Source of the DNA: Deinococcus soli (ex Cha et al. 2016)
GTDB lineage: Bacteria > Deinococcota > Deinococci > Deinococcales > Deinococcaceae
NCBI RefSeq assembly: GCF_001007995.1
Contig: NZ_CP011389.1
Location: 868,001-932,000 of the forward strand
Direction of reading: 5' to 3'
Length of the DNA: 64,000 nt
Made by a program: the position numbers and the translations under genes
The notes under the pieces: generated by a model
Databases searched by the model: none
What the model saw: only the letters and a program-made list of their open reading frames with translations
What the model was told of the DNA's origin: nothing
In this document: positions 36,494 through 44,817 of the stretch, one piece after another
How positions within the stretch are numbered: position 1 is the stretch's first letter
Layout of the letters: each line of letters opens with the position of its first letter

Positions 36494-36976
36494 TCAGGTG
36501 CCGGGGGTGCTGCCGGGGAACACCGCGACGCGCCCCACCATGTACGCGCAGCCGTACAGGAAGAGGGTCGCCACCGGCAGCAGGCGTAGGCCCAGCCGCT
36601 GCGGCGTGAGTTTCTCGCGGATCATCAGTTCGATCACGTACAGGCTCAGCAGGCAGAACCCGGCGTACATCCAGTGTTCCCAGTCGCGGCTGGGGTCCGC
36701 CGGGAACCCGTACTTCGTGACGCCCTTCCCGACGTCCGTGGCGCTGGGCACCTTCGCGCCGCCCAGGGCGAGCAGCAGCCCGGTCACGCCGGGCAGCAGG
36801 GTCAGCACCCAGGTCAGGCGCAGCCACACCATGAAGCCCGGCCCCACCCGGCCCTTGATGGCGGGCGCGACGCTCCACACGAACAGCACCAGCGTCGCGA
36901 GCGCGTAGGGCGTGGGAAACAGAAGCGCGACCGGACTGTTGATCTGGTACCCGTGAATGAGGCGCAGGAACTCCAT
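36494..36976 (-). CDS. hypothetical four-helix membrane protein
   Basis: This 160-residue protein has four predicted membrane helices (about residues 15-35, 48-70, 100-118 and 130-150) and a polar loop around residues 72-97. I do not recognise a family with confidence. TACGCT lies six bases before the ATG, so it has its own leaderless promoter and need not be part of the kinase/PqqD transcript upstream. Confidence 0.65.
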   Translation of the reverse strand: MEFLRLIHGYQINSPVALLFPTPYALATLVLFVWSVAPAIKGRVGPGFMVWLRLTWVLTLLPGVTGLLLALGGAKVPSATDVGKGVTKYGFPADPSRDWEHWMYAGFCLLSLYVIELMIREKLTPQRLGLRLLPVATLFLYGCAYMVGRVAVFPGSTPGT

Positions 36977-37056
36977 GCGCGCAGCGTAAAGCATTCCCGC
37001 CGGGACGCGCCCGCCAGCCGTCCCCCGGTCCGGGTCTCCCCTGGACCGGGTCGCGG

Positions 37057-37902
37057 TCAGCCGCGCAGCAGGGCGCGCAGGTCGGCCTCCAGCTGCTTGC
37101 GGGTGGTGCGCTGCCACGGGGCACGCAGCAGCGCCTGCACGCTGTGCGCGGCAGCGGCGCGTCCCGAGGTGGTCAGGGGCACGCCGGTCAGTTCCCAGGC
37201 GTGCCGCACGCGCTCCTGCGCGCCCAGCGGGCCGGGCTCACCCAGGAGCAGCACGCCGCGCAGCTTGACGGGCGGCTGCGGGGTCAGGGGCAGGACGATC
37301 TTCCCGCGCGGATCGCGGGGGGCGGTGGCCGCTGCGGGCAGCAGGTGCGGCGCGAATCGGTCCAGGCTGTCGTGGTAGGCGCGCAGGGTGCGGTCCATGC
37401 CCAGCGCGTCGCCGTCCGGGTGGACCCACGCGCGGTCCTCGGCGTGCACAGTCAGGCCCGCGCCGCTCAGGCGCAGGCAGGAGGTGCTCTTGCCCGCGCC
37501 GCTGGGCCCGCCGATCAGCACGGCGTGGGTGGGGGTGCCGATCAGCGCGGCGTGCAGCGGGAGCCACCCGGCGGCGCGGTGCAGTTCGGTCAGGGCGAGC
37601 GCCCACACGTCCCGCGCTGCCCCGGCGTGCGTGACGATCAGTTCCGCCCCGCCCGGCAGGAGGCGCAGGTGCAGTTCGGCATTCAGCCACAGCTCGTCGC
37701 CCCGCCGCTGCACCGGGATGGCGCGGTCGGGCAGCGCGACCGCCAGCGCGGAGCCGTCAGGTGCGCCGGGCAGCGGCCCGGTCCGGACGCGCACCGGCCG
37801 CGTGGCGGAACGCGGTCCGGGGAAGGCCCAGTCGTACGCCAGAAGGCGCGTCTGGGTGGCGTTCAGGTCGCCGGTCAGGTGCAGGTCGAGGCTGGTGAGC
37901 AT
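37057..37902 (-). CDS. HPr-kinase-like protein (HprK-related)
   Basis: This 281-residue protein resembles the HPr kinase family used as peptide kinases in some lasso-peptide clusters. Residues 112-160 hold the core: PLHAALIG with the conserved LHAA, then Walker A GGPSGAGKST (131-140) and HAEDRAWV with acidic residues where HPr kinase has its D-D pair. The N-terminal 100 residues are divergent and the bacterial HPr-type C-terminal signature is not seen. It is 26 bases downstream of the PqqD-like gene, same strand. No HPr gene or PTS is nearby, so its substrate is probably not HPr; the divergent peptide is the obvious candidate. Confidence 0.75.
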   Translation of the reverse strand: MLTSLDLHLTGDLNATQTRLLAYDWAFPGPRSATRPVRVRTGPLPGAPDGSALAVALPDRAIPVQRRGDELWLNAELHLRLLPGGAELIVTHAGAARDVWALALTELHRAAGWLPLHAALIGTPTHAVLIGGPSGAGKSTSCLRLSGAGLTVHAEDRAWVHPDGDALGMDRTLRAYHDSLDRFAPHLLPAAATAPRDPRGKIVLPLTPQPPVKLRGVLLLGEPGPLGAQERVRHAWELTGVPLTTSGRAAAAHSVQALLRAPWQRTTRKQLEADLRALLRG

Positions 37903-37928
37903 GACAGGGGCGCGCGGTGCGGGGCCGC

Positions 37929-38180
37929 TCAGGCGGGCTGCACGAGGCCGCGGCGGCCCATGTCGCTCAGCCACGCGTGCAGGTCGGCGTGGGCCTGCTG
38001 GGCGCCCAGACCGTAGGTGCGCTGCAAGAGGTCCGTCAGGGTGGCCTCGCTGGCAGGCAGGGCCTGCCAGAGCAGGCGGGCACTGCCGTTGAGGCTGTAC
38101 ATCTCGGCACTGTCGGGGTCCATCAGGATCAGCTCGTCGTCAAGATCGGTGATGAGCAGGTCGGCAGGCCGGTTCCACAT
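37929..38180 (-). CDS. PqqD-like RiPP recognition protein
   Basis: This 83-residue protein has the PqqD fold signature: DDELILMDPDSAEMYSLNGS (beta hairpin, about residues 14-33), ARLLWQAL, then helices with LTDLLQRTYG and LHAWLSDMGRRGLVQ. PqqD-like proteins bind leader peptides of ribosomal natural products and hand them to modifying enzymes. TACCCT six bases before the ATG marks a leaderless start. It is followed by the HPr-kinase-like gene and faces the peptide gene at 38333, as expected for a peptide-tailoring pair. Confidence 0.8.
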   Translation of the reverse strand: MWNRPADLLITDLDDELILMDPDSAEMYSLNGSARLLWQALPASEATLTDLLQRTYGLGAQQAHADLHAWLSDMGRRGLVQPA

Positions 38181-38209
38181 GCGTGCAGGGTACTGGTTCT
38201 ATAGATGAC

Positions 38210-38332
38210 CGCAAGCAGTACTCACGCAGTTACGCTTGACACATCCGGCACATGACGTTTCCACCCGATATTGATTTACGAATCATTCACAATACCCGCG
38301 CTGCAAAGGCCGGGTCATACAGGAGTCCAAAC
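38210..38332. promoter_or_regulatory. AT-rich divergent control region
   Basis: This interval between the PqqD-like and peptide genes is unusually AT-rich for the window. It has a TTGACA hexamer (38236-38241) and an inverted repeat TGATT-TACG-AATCA (38272-38285). No good -10 stands 17 bases from TTGACA; the exact promoter of the peptide gene is not clear. AGGAG lies seven bases before the GTG at 38333. Confidence 0.45.
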
Positions 38333-38500
38333 GTGAACGCCAGCACCACCCTGCCTGCGCCCGCGCCCCACACCGCGGCCCCCCTCCCCTACACGCCCCC
38401 CACGGTCACGCCCGTCGGCCAGTGGCAAGCCGTCACCCTGATCGGCTCGGTCGGCTTCAACGGCCTGCCCGGCATGCCCGGAGGCACCAGTGAACGCTAA
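38333..38500 (+). CDS. candidate RiPP precursor peptide with lasso-type leader
   Basis: This 55-residue peptide has a Pro/Ala/Thr-rich start, then Y20-x-x-P23-x-V25-x-x-x-G29-x-W31-x-x-x-T35. This matches the YxxPxLxxxGxFxxxT leader recognised by lasso-peptide B1/PqqD-like proteins. The presumed core after L36 is 19 residues, glycine/proline-rich, ending GGTSER. It has no Asp or Glu at core positions 7-9, so a standard lasso ring cannot form. GTG 38333 has AGGAG seven bases upstream; a longer ATG frame from 38252 lacks one. The frame ends inside the start of the nuclease gene. Confidence 0.6.
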   Translation: MNASTTLPAPAPHTAAPLPYTPPTVTPVGQWQAVTLIGSVGFNGLPGMPGGTSER

Positions 38501-41500
38501 AAGCCTTCTGCTCGCCGGTCTGCTCGCCCTGACCGCGTGCGGCACCACCACACCGGTCACCATCACGCCCGCACCCACCGTCAATAAGGCCCGGACCTTC
38601 GGCCTGTACGAACTGCGCGTCAACCAGGGCAGCGCAGCGACCGTCCAGAGCGTCACGGGACAGGCAACGGAAATCCCCTTCGATCAGCTCAGTTTCACCC
38701 GCACCAGCATGACCAACATGGTGGATGAGGTGAGCCGGGTCGTCCACATGACGGCCACCTTCACCGTCACCAACAACACCGGCGCCGCCATCACCCTCCC
38801 CACATTCATCCCGGTCGATACCGACGGCACCTACGCCACCGACGGCACCGGCCCGTTCCGGAACGTCCGCACCCGCACCGGCGCGCCCGTCTCCAGCAGG
38901 GGCATGGCCGTCGAGATCGCTCACACGAACAGCGGCGGTGCCATCGCCCCCGACCCGGCCGCCACGCCGTTCCTGACGAACATCGACAGCGGCACGCTGG
39001 GCCTGACCCTCCCGGCCGGCACGACCGCACCCAACATCGGACACCGCGGCTGGCAGACCGCACAACTGCCCGCCGGCAGCAGCCAGACCGTCACATTCGC
39101 CGCCCGCGTCCCACTTCAGGGCACCGAGATCTCCGACGTGGACCCGTTCACGTTCAGTCTGGTCTTCGCCGTCGCCGACAACCCCGGCACGGTCACCAAC
39201 CTGACCGGCATCAACACAGTTCAGGGCGCCACGCCCAGTGGGAACGCCGCCACGCCCGTCAGCGGCCAGAGCGTCGCGGTCGAGGGCGTGGTCACGTCCG
39301 TTCACACCACCAATGCCACCACGTCCCTGCGCGGATTCTTCCTGCAGGAAGAAGAGATCGACATTGACGGCGACGTCACCACCAGTGACGGCATATTCGT
39401 GTACTGCGACACCAGCTGCCCCAGCGTGAGCGCCGGTGACCGCGTGCGCGTGACCGGCACGGCCGGAGAGGCGTTCAACAACACCCAGATCACGACCACC
39501 GCGGCCGGTGTCGCCACGCTGACGACCGGCGTGCCCCTCCCGGACGCGCAGCCGCTGACGCTCCCGCTGGACTTCAGCGCGCGTGAACGTCTGGAAGGCA
39601 TGCGGGTCACCACCAGTGGCGTCGTCACGAACAACTTCACCCTGGGTCGAGGTGCAAGCTTCGACATTGCCGACGCGCGCGTCCCGAACTTCACGCAGCT
39701 GAACGCTCCGGACATCGCGGCGAACGCCGCGTACCAGACGACCTTCAAAAACCGCTACATCCGCATCGACGACGGCAGCCGCGTGTCGAACCCCGATCCG
39801 GAGATCTTCGCGCGGGGAGGCCAGCCCCTGAGCGCCGCGAACACCCTGCGCGGTGGCGACACCGTCAGCGTCACCGGGGTCCTCGGGTACGGCAACGACG
39901 GCTGGACGGGCAGCGGCAGCATCGACACGTACCGCATCCATGCCACGCAGACCAGCGTGCAGGTCACGGACGGCAATCCCCGCCTGAGCGCCCCGGAAGC
40001 CGTGGGCGGCACCCTGCGCGTCGGTGCGATGAACGTCCTGAACTACTTCACGACGCTGTCTGTCAGCAACAGTGGCTGCACCCCCAATGGATTCGATTCG
40101 ACCAAGAGTGGCACCCAGTACGTCATGCGTGGCGCGAACACCTGCGAGGAATTCCTGCGGCAGCAGGACAAGATCGTGGCGGCCATCAGCGGCCTGAATC
40201 CCGATGTTCTGAACCTGATGGAAATCCAGAACGACTTCGACAAGGGCAGCAACAGCTCCGTGGCGCTGCTGGTCAAGAAGCTGAACGAAAACCTGGGGGC
40301 GGGCACGTACGCCTACATCAACCCCGGCGCGAAGGTCGGCACGGACGCCATCAGCCTCGCCATGATCTACAAACCCGCCGCCGTCACGCCCGTCGGGAAC
40401 CTCGCGATCCTGACCAACGCCTTCGATCCGAACTACGCCGACACCTGCAACCGCCCCACCTGGGCGCAGACCTTCCAGAGCAACAGCAACGGCGGCCGCT
40501 TCACCGCTGTCGCCATGCACCTCAAGAGCAAGGGCAGCGACTGCACCGCCACCGGCGACGCCGACATCGGCGACGGCCAGGGCAACGGGTATAAGGCCCG
40601 CCGCAACGCCGCGACTGCCATCGCCAACTGGCTGGCCACCAACCCCACCGGCGTTGACGAAAGCGATCGCCTCCTGATGGGCGACTTCAACGCTTACGCC
40701 ATGGAAGAACCCCTGAGCATCCTCGCGAATGCCGGGTACGCCAACCTGTTCGACCGGAACGTGTACTCCTACCAGTTCGACGGTCAGTGGGGCAGCCTCG
40801 ACCAGGCGGTCGGCAGCGCCAGCCTCGCCGCGCAGGTCACCGGGAAGACCAAGTGGCACATCAACGCCGATGAACCCACCGTGCTGGACTACAACCGTGA
40901 ATTCAAGAGTGCCGGCCAGCTGACCAGCCTCTACGCCCCGGACGCGTTCCGCAGCAGCGACCACGACCCCCTGCTGATCGGCCTGAACCTGACCGCCCAG
41001 GCGACCCTGCCGGTCACCGTCACCCAGACGCCGGATACCGCCAGCCAGACCGTCACCGTGAGCGGCGCGAGCGTCACGCAGAGCTTCACGTCCACCCTCG
41101 CCAACGCCACCGGCCCTCTGAACGTCACGGTCACGCCCGTCGGCAGCGCGCCCGCTATCGTCACGGCGCCCGCCACGGCCACCAGCGGCGCGCCCTTCAC
41201 CGTGACCGTCCAGGCCCCCGCGGGCACCCCGACCGGCACGTACGAGTACACCGTCACCACCGAGAACGGCGGCGTCAGTGACAGCAGCACACTGACCGTC
41301 ACCGTGAACCCCGCCCCGACGACCACCGTCACCCTGACGCCCAGCGCGGCCAGCCAGACCGTCACCGTGAACGGCGCGGCGGTCACCCAGAGCTACACGG
41401 CGTCCGGCACCAACCTGACCGGCGACCTGACCATCACCGTCATCCCGGTGAACGGCGCGCCCGCCATCGTCAGCGCGCCCGCCACCGCCGCCGACGGCAC

Positions 41501-42422
41501 GCCCTTCACCGTCACCGTGCAGGCCCCCACCGGCACCACCAGCGGCACCTACACGTACACAGTGACCGCCGCGAACAGCGGCCAGAGCAGCAACAGCACC
41601 CTGACCGTCACCGTGAATCCCGCCCCCAGCATCAGCCTGAGCAGCACGAACCGGAACGTCGCGGTGGGCGCTGGCACCACTACCCCCGTCACCGTGACGC
41701 GCACAAACTTCACGGACACTGTCACCCTGAGCGTGGACAGCGTGACCGGCACCGGCACCGCACCCACTGTGACCGTCGCTGCGCAGCCCGGCACCGGCAC
41801 GGGTGGCACGCTGAACATCGACGCGACCGGCGCCACCACCGGCACGTACACCGTCACCGTGCGCGGCACCGGCAGCGGCATCAGCGACGCCACCACCACC
41901 CTCACCGTGACCGTGCTGGATGTCCCCCCCACCGGCCTGATCTTCAGCGAGTATGTGGAAGGGACCAGCAACAACAAGGCCATCGAGATCTACAACGGAA
42001 CGGGACAGACCCTGGCTGCCAATCGCGTCAGCGTGAAGCTGTACGCGAACGGGGCGTCCACCACCACCAACACTTATACGATCGCGGTGGCACTAGCACC
42101 CGGTCAGACCTTCGTAATTACCAACTCGCAGTCAATCGCCGCCCTGGCGGCGAAGTCCAACGCAACCAGCACCGTGACGAACTTCAACGGTGACGACGCC
42201 CTGGAACTGCTGATCGACGGAACGGTCGTCGACACCTTCGGTCAGGTGGGCACCGACCCTGGCACCGCCTGGACCGGCGGGACAGCCACGACCGTGGACA
42301 AGACCCTGCGCCGCAAGGCCAGCGTGACCGCCGGTGACACCAACGGCACCGACGCCTTCGATCCATCGGTGCAGTGGGATGTTTACCCCGTCGACACGTT
42401 CGACGGACTCGGCGCCCGCTGA
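38490..42422 (+). CDS. ExeM/NucH-type extracellular endonuclease lipoprotein
   Basis: This 1310-residue protein starts with a lipoprotein signal, LLLAGLLALTAC (cysteine near residue 17). An N-terminal domain (30-240) of unknown type is followed by an OB-like ExeM domain (about 250-480) with RVRVTGTAGE, then an endonuclease/exonuclease/phosphatase domain (about 510-830) with VGAMNVLNYF, NLMEIQND, LLMGDFNAYAMEEP and SSDHDPLL. Two near-identical Ig-like repeats and a third related one fill 835-1143. A lamin-tail domain (LIFSEYVEGTSNNKAIEIYN) ends it. The GTG start overlaps the peptide gene by 11 bases with GGAGG just upstream. It should act on extracellular DNA. Confidence 0.9.
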   Translation: MNAKSLLLAGLLALTACGTTTPVTITPAPTVNKARTFGLYELRVNQGSAATVQSVTGQATEIPFDQLSFTRTSMTNMVDEVSRVVHMTATFTVTNNTGAAITLPTFIPVDTDGTYATDGTGPFRNVRTRTGAPVSSRGMAVEIAHTNSGGAIAPDPAATPFLTNIDSGTLGLTLPAGTTAPNIGHRGWQTAQLPAGSSQTVTFAARVPLQGTEISDVDPFTFSLVFAVADNPGTVTNLTGINTVQGATPSGNAATPVSGQSVAVEGVVTSVHTTNATTSLRGFFLQEEEIDIDGDVTTSDGIFVYCDTSCPSVSAGDRVRVTGTAGEAFNNTQITTTAAGVATLTTGVPLPDAQPLTLPLDFSARERLEGMRVTTSGVVTNNFTLGRGASFDIADARVPNFTQLNAPDIAANAAYQTTFKNRYIRIDDGSRVSNPDPEIFARGGQPLSAANTLRGGDTVSVTGVLGYGNDGWTGSGSIDTYRIHATQTSVQVTDGNPRLSAPEAVGGTLRVGAMNVLNYFTTLSVSNSGCTPNGFDSTKSGTQYVMRGANTCEEFLRQQDKIVAAISGLNPDVLNLMEIQNDFDKGSNSSVALLVKKLNENLGAGTYAYINPGAKVGTDAISLAMIYKPAAVTPVGNLAILTNAFDPNYADTCNRPTWAQTFQSNSNGGRFTAVAMHLKSKGSDCTATGDADIGDGQGNGYKARRNAATAIANWLATNPTGVDESDRLLMGDFNAYAMEEPLSILANAGYANLFDRNVYSYQFDGQWGSLDQAVGSASLAAQVTGKTKWHINADEPTVLDYNREFKSAGQLTSLYAPDAFRSSDHDPLLIGLNLTAQATLPVTVTQTPDTASQTVTVSGASVTQSFTSTLANATGPLNVTVTPVGSAPAIVTAPATATSGAPFTVTVQAPAGTPTGTYEYTVTTENGGVSDSSTLTVTVNPAPTTTVTLTPSAASQTVTVNGAAVTQSYTASGTNLTGDLTITVIPVNGAPAIVSAPATAADGTPFTVTVQAPTGTTSGTYTYTVTAANSGQSSNSTLTVTVNPAPSISLSSTNRNVAVGAGTTTPVTVTRTNFTDTVTLSVDSVTGTGTAPTVTVAAQPGTGTGGTLNIDATGATTGTYTVTVRGTGSGISDATTTLTVTVLDVPPTGLIFSEYVEGTSNNKAIEIYNGTGQTLAANRVSVKLYANGASTTTNTYTIAVALAPGQTFVITNSQSIAALAAKSNATSTVTNFNGDDALELLIDGTVVDTFGQVGTDPGTAWTGGTATTVDKTLRRKASVTAGDTNGTDAFDPSVQWDVYPVDTFDGLGAR

Positions 42423-42442
42423 GACGCTGAATTATCCTTCAC

Positions 42443-42468
42443 GCCGCCCCTCCGGGGGCGGTTTTTTC
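42443..42468 (+). terminator. intrinsic terminator after the nuclease
   Basis: CCGCCCC/GGGGCGG stem with a short loop followed by six T. It overlaps the stop codon of the convergent next gene. Confidence 0.85.
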
Positions 42469-43477
42469 ATTCCAGGCTGCGTAGCCAGGGGTGCCCTGGG
42501 CTGGTGTGGGTCAGGGCACCGTGCAGCCAAGCGCGTGCTTCGGCAGTCAGGGTGGGCTGGACGCGCTGGTAGTCCTGTTGGTCCTTGCCGCGTGGGTCAC
42601 GTCCGGCGGCACCGGCTTTGAAGAGGAGGACCGCTTCGGGCGTGAGGTACGGCAGTCCCTCGGGGCTGACCTTGCGGGCGTGGGCCAGGGGGAGGGTGAT
42701 TCGGGGGTCGCGGCGGTAGTGCCAGGTGCCGCCGCTCAGGTCGCTGAGCATGAGGTCGAGCATCAGCGCGCCGCTCAGGTCGGGGTGGCGGGCGTGAATC
42801 TGGAAGTGGGGTGGGTCAAGGGGCGCCGCGTAGGGGTGGTAGGTGCCGTCCATGGGGATGTCGAGCCGCCAGCCGCGCAGGAGTTCGGTCAGCTGGGGCT
42901 GGGCGCCTCTGGGCACGATCACGTCGAGGTCGTCGTGGGGCCGCGTGGTGTGGCCCAGGTGCAGGTCGAGGGCGTACCCGGCGGCGATCATCCACGGGGC
43001 GTCCAGCGGGGCCAGCAGGTGGGCGACCTGCCGGGCGGGGGTCAGGCTGACGGTGCGGGCGTGGTGGGCCAGCGCGGCGGGGCGGAGGGCGGCGTCGGCG
43101 TGCGCGCGGCCTCCGTGTCCGTGGGCGGTACGGTAGGCGTGGGCGGCGCCGGGGTCGTGCAGGAGCAGGTCGCGCAGGGCGGCCTGTTCGGCGCGCCAGC
43201 CGCTGCCGTGGTCGGGGAGGATCAGGCGCCACCCGCCGGGGTGCGTCCAGTGGGGTCCGCTTCCGCTGTACCCGAGGCGGCGCAGCGTAGCCTGCTGGTC
43301 GTCGGTGGGTGTCTCGGGGAGCAGGTCCAGGTGCAGTTCGGGCGGTTCGAGGTCGGCGAGGGCGGGGACGCTGCCGGGCCCGCCGGGCTGCACGTGAAAG
43401 ACGCCGTCGGGGCGCTTGCGATCCAGGAAGTCGCCCAGGTGCGTGCGGAGGTCGTGGGCGGCGCCGGTGAGGTCCAT
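42467..43477 (-). CDS. GrpB-like domain fused to a nucleotidyltransferase
   Basis: This 336-residue protein joins two nucleotidyltransferase-fold parts. The N-terminal part (about residues 20-140) has [20 protein letters not shown], like GrpB (UPF0157) proteins. The second (about 150-330) has GYALDLHLG (167-175) and RPHDDLDV (179-186), the G-x12-DxD pattern of aminoglycoside-type nucleotidyltransferases. The acceptor substrate is unknown; resistance to an antibiotic or tailoring of a small molecule are options. It lies convergent to the nuclease, near a kinase/PqqD locus in which nucleotidyltransferases sometimes occur, but is not in the same operon. Confidence 0.65.
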   Translation of the reverse strand: MDLTGAAHDLRTHLGDFLDRKRPDGVFHVQPGGPGSVPALADLEPPELHLDLLPETPTDDQQATLRRLGYSGSGPHWTHPGGWRLILPDHGSGWRAEQAALRDLLLHDPGAAHAYRTAHGHGGRAHADAALRPAALAHHARTVSLTPARQVAHLLAPLDAPWMIAAGYALDLHLGHTTRPHDDLDVIVPRGAQPQLTELLRGWRLDIPMDGTYHPYAAPLDPPHFQIHARHPDLSGALMLDLMLSDLSGGTWHYRRDPRITLPLAHARKVSPEGLPYLTPEAVLLFKAGAAGRDPRGKDQQDYQRVQPTLTAEARAWLHGALTHTSPGHPWLRSLE

Positions 43478-43539
43478 GCATGAAGCACACCACAGGCGCG
43501 GCCCATCCGGCATGCGCCCTCTGGCGGATAATGCCTCTC

Positions 43540-44817
43540 ATGAAGGGTAAGGGTGTGGGGGTGCTGCTGGTGCTGGTGGGTCTGGGGCTGGGCGCGACGG
43601 TGCTGCGGGACGGGGTGCCGCTGGGCGCGGCGCAGCAGGCGGCCCCGGCGGCGAGCGCGCCGCTGGACGAGCCGGGTGCGCGCCTGCAGAACGAGCAGAA
43701 CACCATTGACGTGGTCAGCCGTTTCGAGCCGGGGCTGGTGTTCATCAGCACCGAGGAGGTCGTGCCGCAGGACCCGTTCGCGATGATGTTCGGCGGCGGG
43801 CAGGAGGAGGTGCAGCGCGGCGTGGGCAGCGGCTTTTTCGTGAACGACGCGGGGGACATCCTGACGAACTACCACGTGGTGGCGGGCGAGGGTTCGGGGG
43901 GGCAGCAGCCGAAGATCACGGTGCGCGTGATGGGCCAGGAGGCCAGCGTGCCCGCCCAGGTGGTGGGGCTCGCGCCGCAGTACGATCTGGCGCTGATCCG
44001 CGCGCCGGGCCTGAAGAAGGACCTGATCCGCCCGATTCCGCTGGGGGACAGCGCCTCGCTGAAGGTGGGGCAGAAGGCGATCGCGATGGGTGCGCCGTTC
44101 GGACTGGATTTCAGCGTCACCGAGGGCATCGTGAGCAGCACCGCCCGGCAGATCCCGATCGGGTTCGGCGGGAACGGCGGGCAGGGCATCACGCAGAAGG
44201 CGATCCAGACGGACGCGGCGATCAACCCGGGCAACAGTGGCGGGCCGCTGCTGGACAGTGGTGGGCGCGTGATCGGCATCAACACGCAGATCTACTCCCC
44301 GGCGGGTCAGGGGGGCGGCGTGGGCCAGAGTGCCGGGGTGGGCTTCGCCATTCCGATCGACACGGCGAGGAACCTCCTGCCGCGCCTTCAGGCGGCGCAG
44401 GGGGGCACGGTGAACGCGCCGGATATCGGGATCCGGGGTGGGCTGGCGGTGCAGACCCGGCAGGGCCCGCTCCCGGTGGGCCTGAGCGTGCTGTCCAGCG
44501 CTGGAAAGCGGCAGCTGGGCCTGCCGGATCAGGGGCTGGTGGTGGGGCAGGTCGTGCCGGGCACCCCGGCGGCGCGGGCGGGCCTGCGGGCGGGCACCGA
44601 GCGGCAGCAGTTCCGGGGCGGGGTGATCCTGCTGGGCGGGGACGTCGTGACCCGCGCGGACGGCGAGCCGGTGGACGCGCTGGAGGACCTGCAGGCGGCC
44701 CTGATCGACAAGAAGGAGGGGGAGACCGTGACCCTGACCGTGGTGCGTGGCGAGGCGACGCGTGAGGTGCGGCTGACGCTGGACGCGTCGTCGTTCACGG
44801 TCCGCACAGGGCAGTGA
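43540..44817 (+). CDS. HtrA/DegP-like serine protease
   Basis: This 425-residue envelope protease has an N-terminal membrane anchor (about residues 4-20), a trypsin-like domain with catalytic H112 (TNYHVV), D149 (YDLALIRA) and S233 (GNSGGPLL), and one PDZ domain (about 320-415) containing [20 protein letters not shown]. It should degrade or refold damaged exported proteins. GATAAT lies seven bases before the ATG; an ATG three codons earlier is in frame but would sit inside the spacer. Confidence 0.94.
   Translation: MKGKGVGVLLVLVGLGLGATVLRDGVPLGAAQQAAPAASAPLDEPGARLQNEQNTIDVVSRFEPGLVFISTEEVVPQDPFAMMFGGGQEEVQRGVGSGFFVNDAGDILTNYHVVAGEGSGGQQPKITVRVMGQEASVPAQVVGLAPQYDLALIRAPGLKKDLIRPIPLGDSASLKVGQKAIAMGAPFGLDFSVTEGIVSSTARQIPIGFGGNGGQGITQKAIQTDAAINPGNSGGPLLDSGGRVIGINTQIYSPAGQGGGVGQSAGVGFAIPIDTARNLLPRLQAAQGGTVNAPDIGIRGGLAVQTRQGPLPVGLSVLSSAGKRQLGLPDQGLVVGQVVPGTPAARAGLRAGTERQQFRGGVILLGGDVVTRADGEPVDALEDLQAALIDKKEGETVTLTVVRGEATREVRLTLDASSFTVRTGQ

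Noticed and set aside
38252..38332. Longer version of the RiPP-like peptide from ATG 38252
   Set aside because: No TAnnnT box or ribosome site stands before this ATG, while GTG 38333 has AGGAG at good distance; the extra residues are unlike a leader. Not fully excluded.
37057..38500. Calling the kinase/PqqD/peptide group a lasso-peptide cluster
   Set aside because: No asparagine synthetase-like cyclase or transglutaminase-like protease is present, and the core has no acceptor acid at ring positions.
38457..40964. Minus-strand frame of 835 codons inside the nuclease gene
   Set aside because: Repetitive Val/Gly/Asp/Ala composition arises from the reverse of Thr/Ala/Val-rich coding; the plus-strand protein is a clear ExeM-type nuclease.
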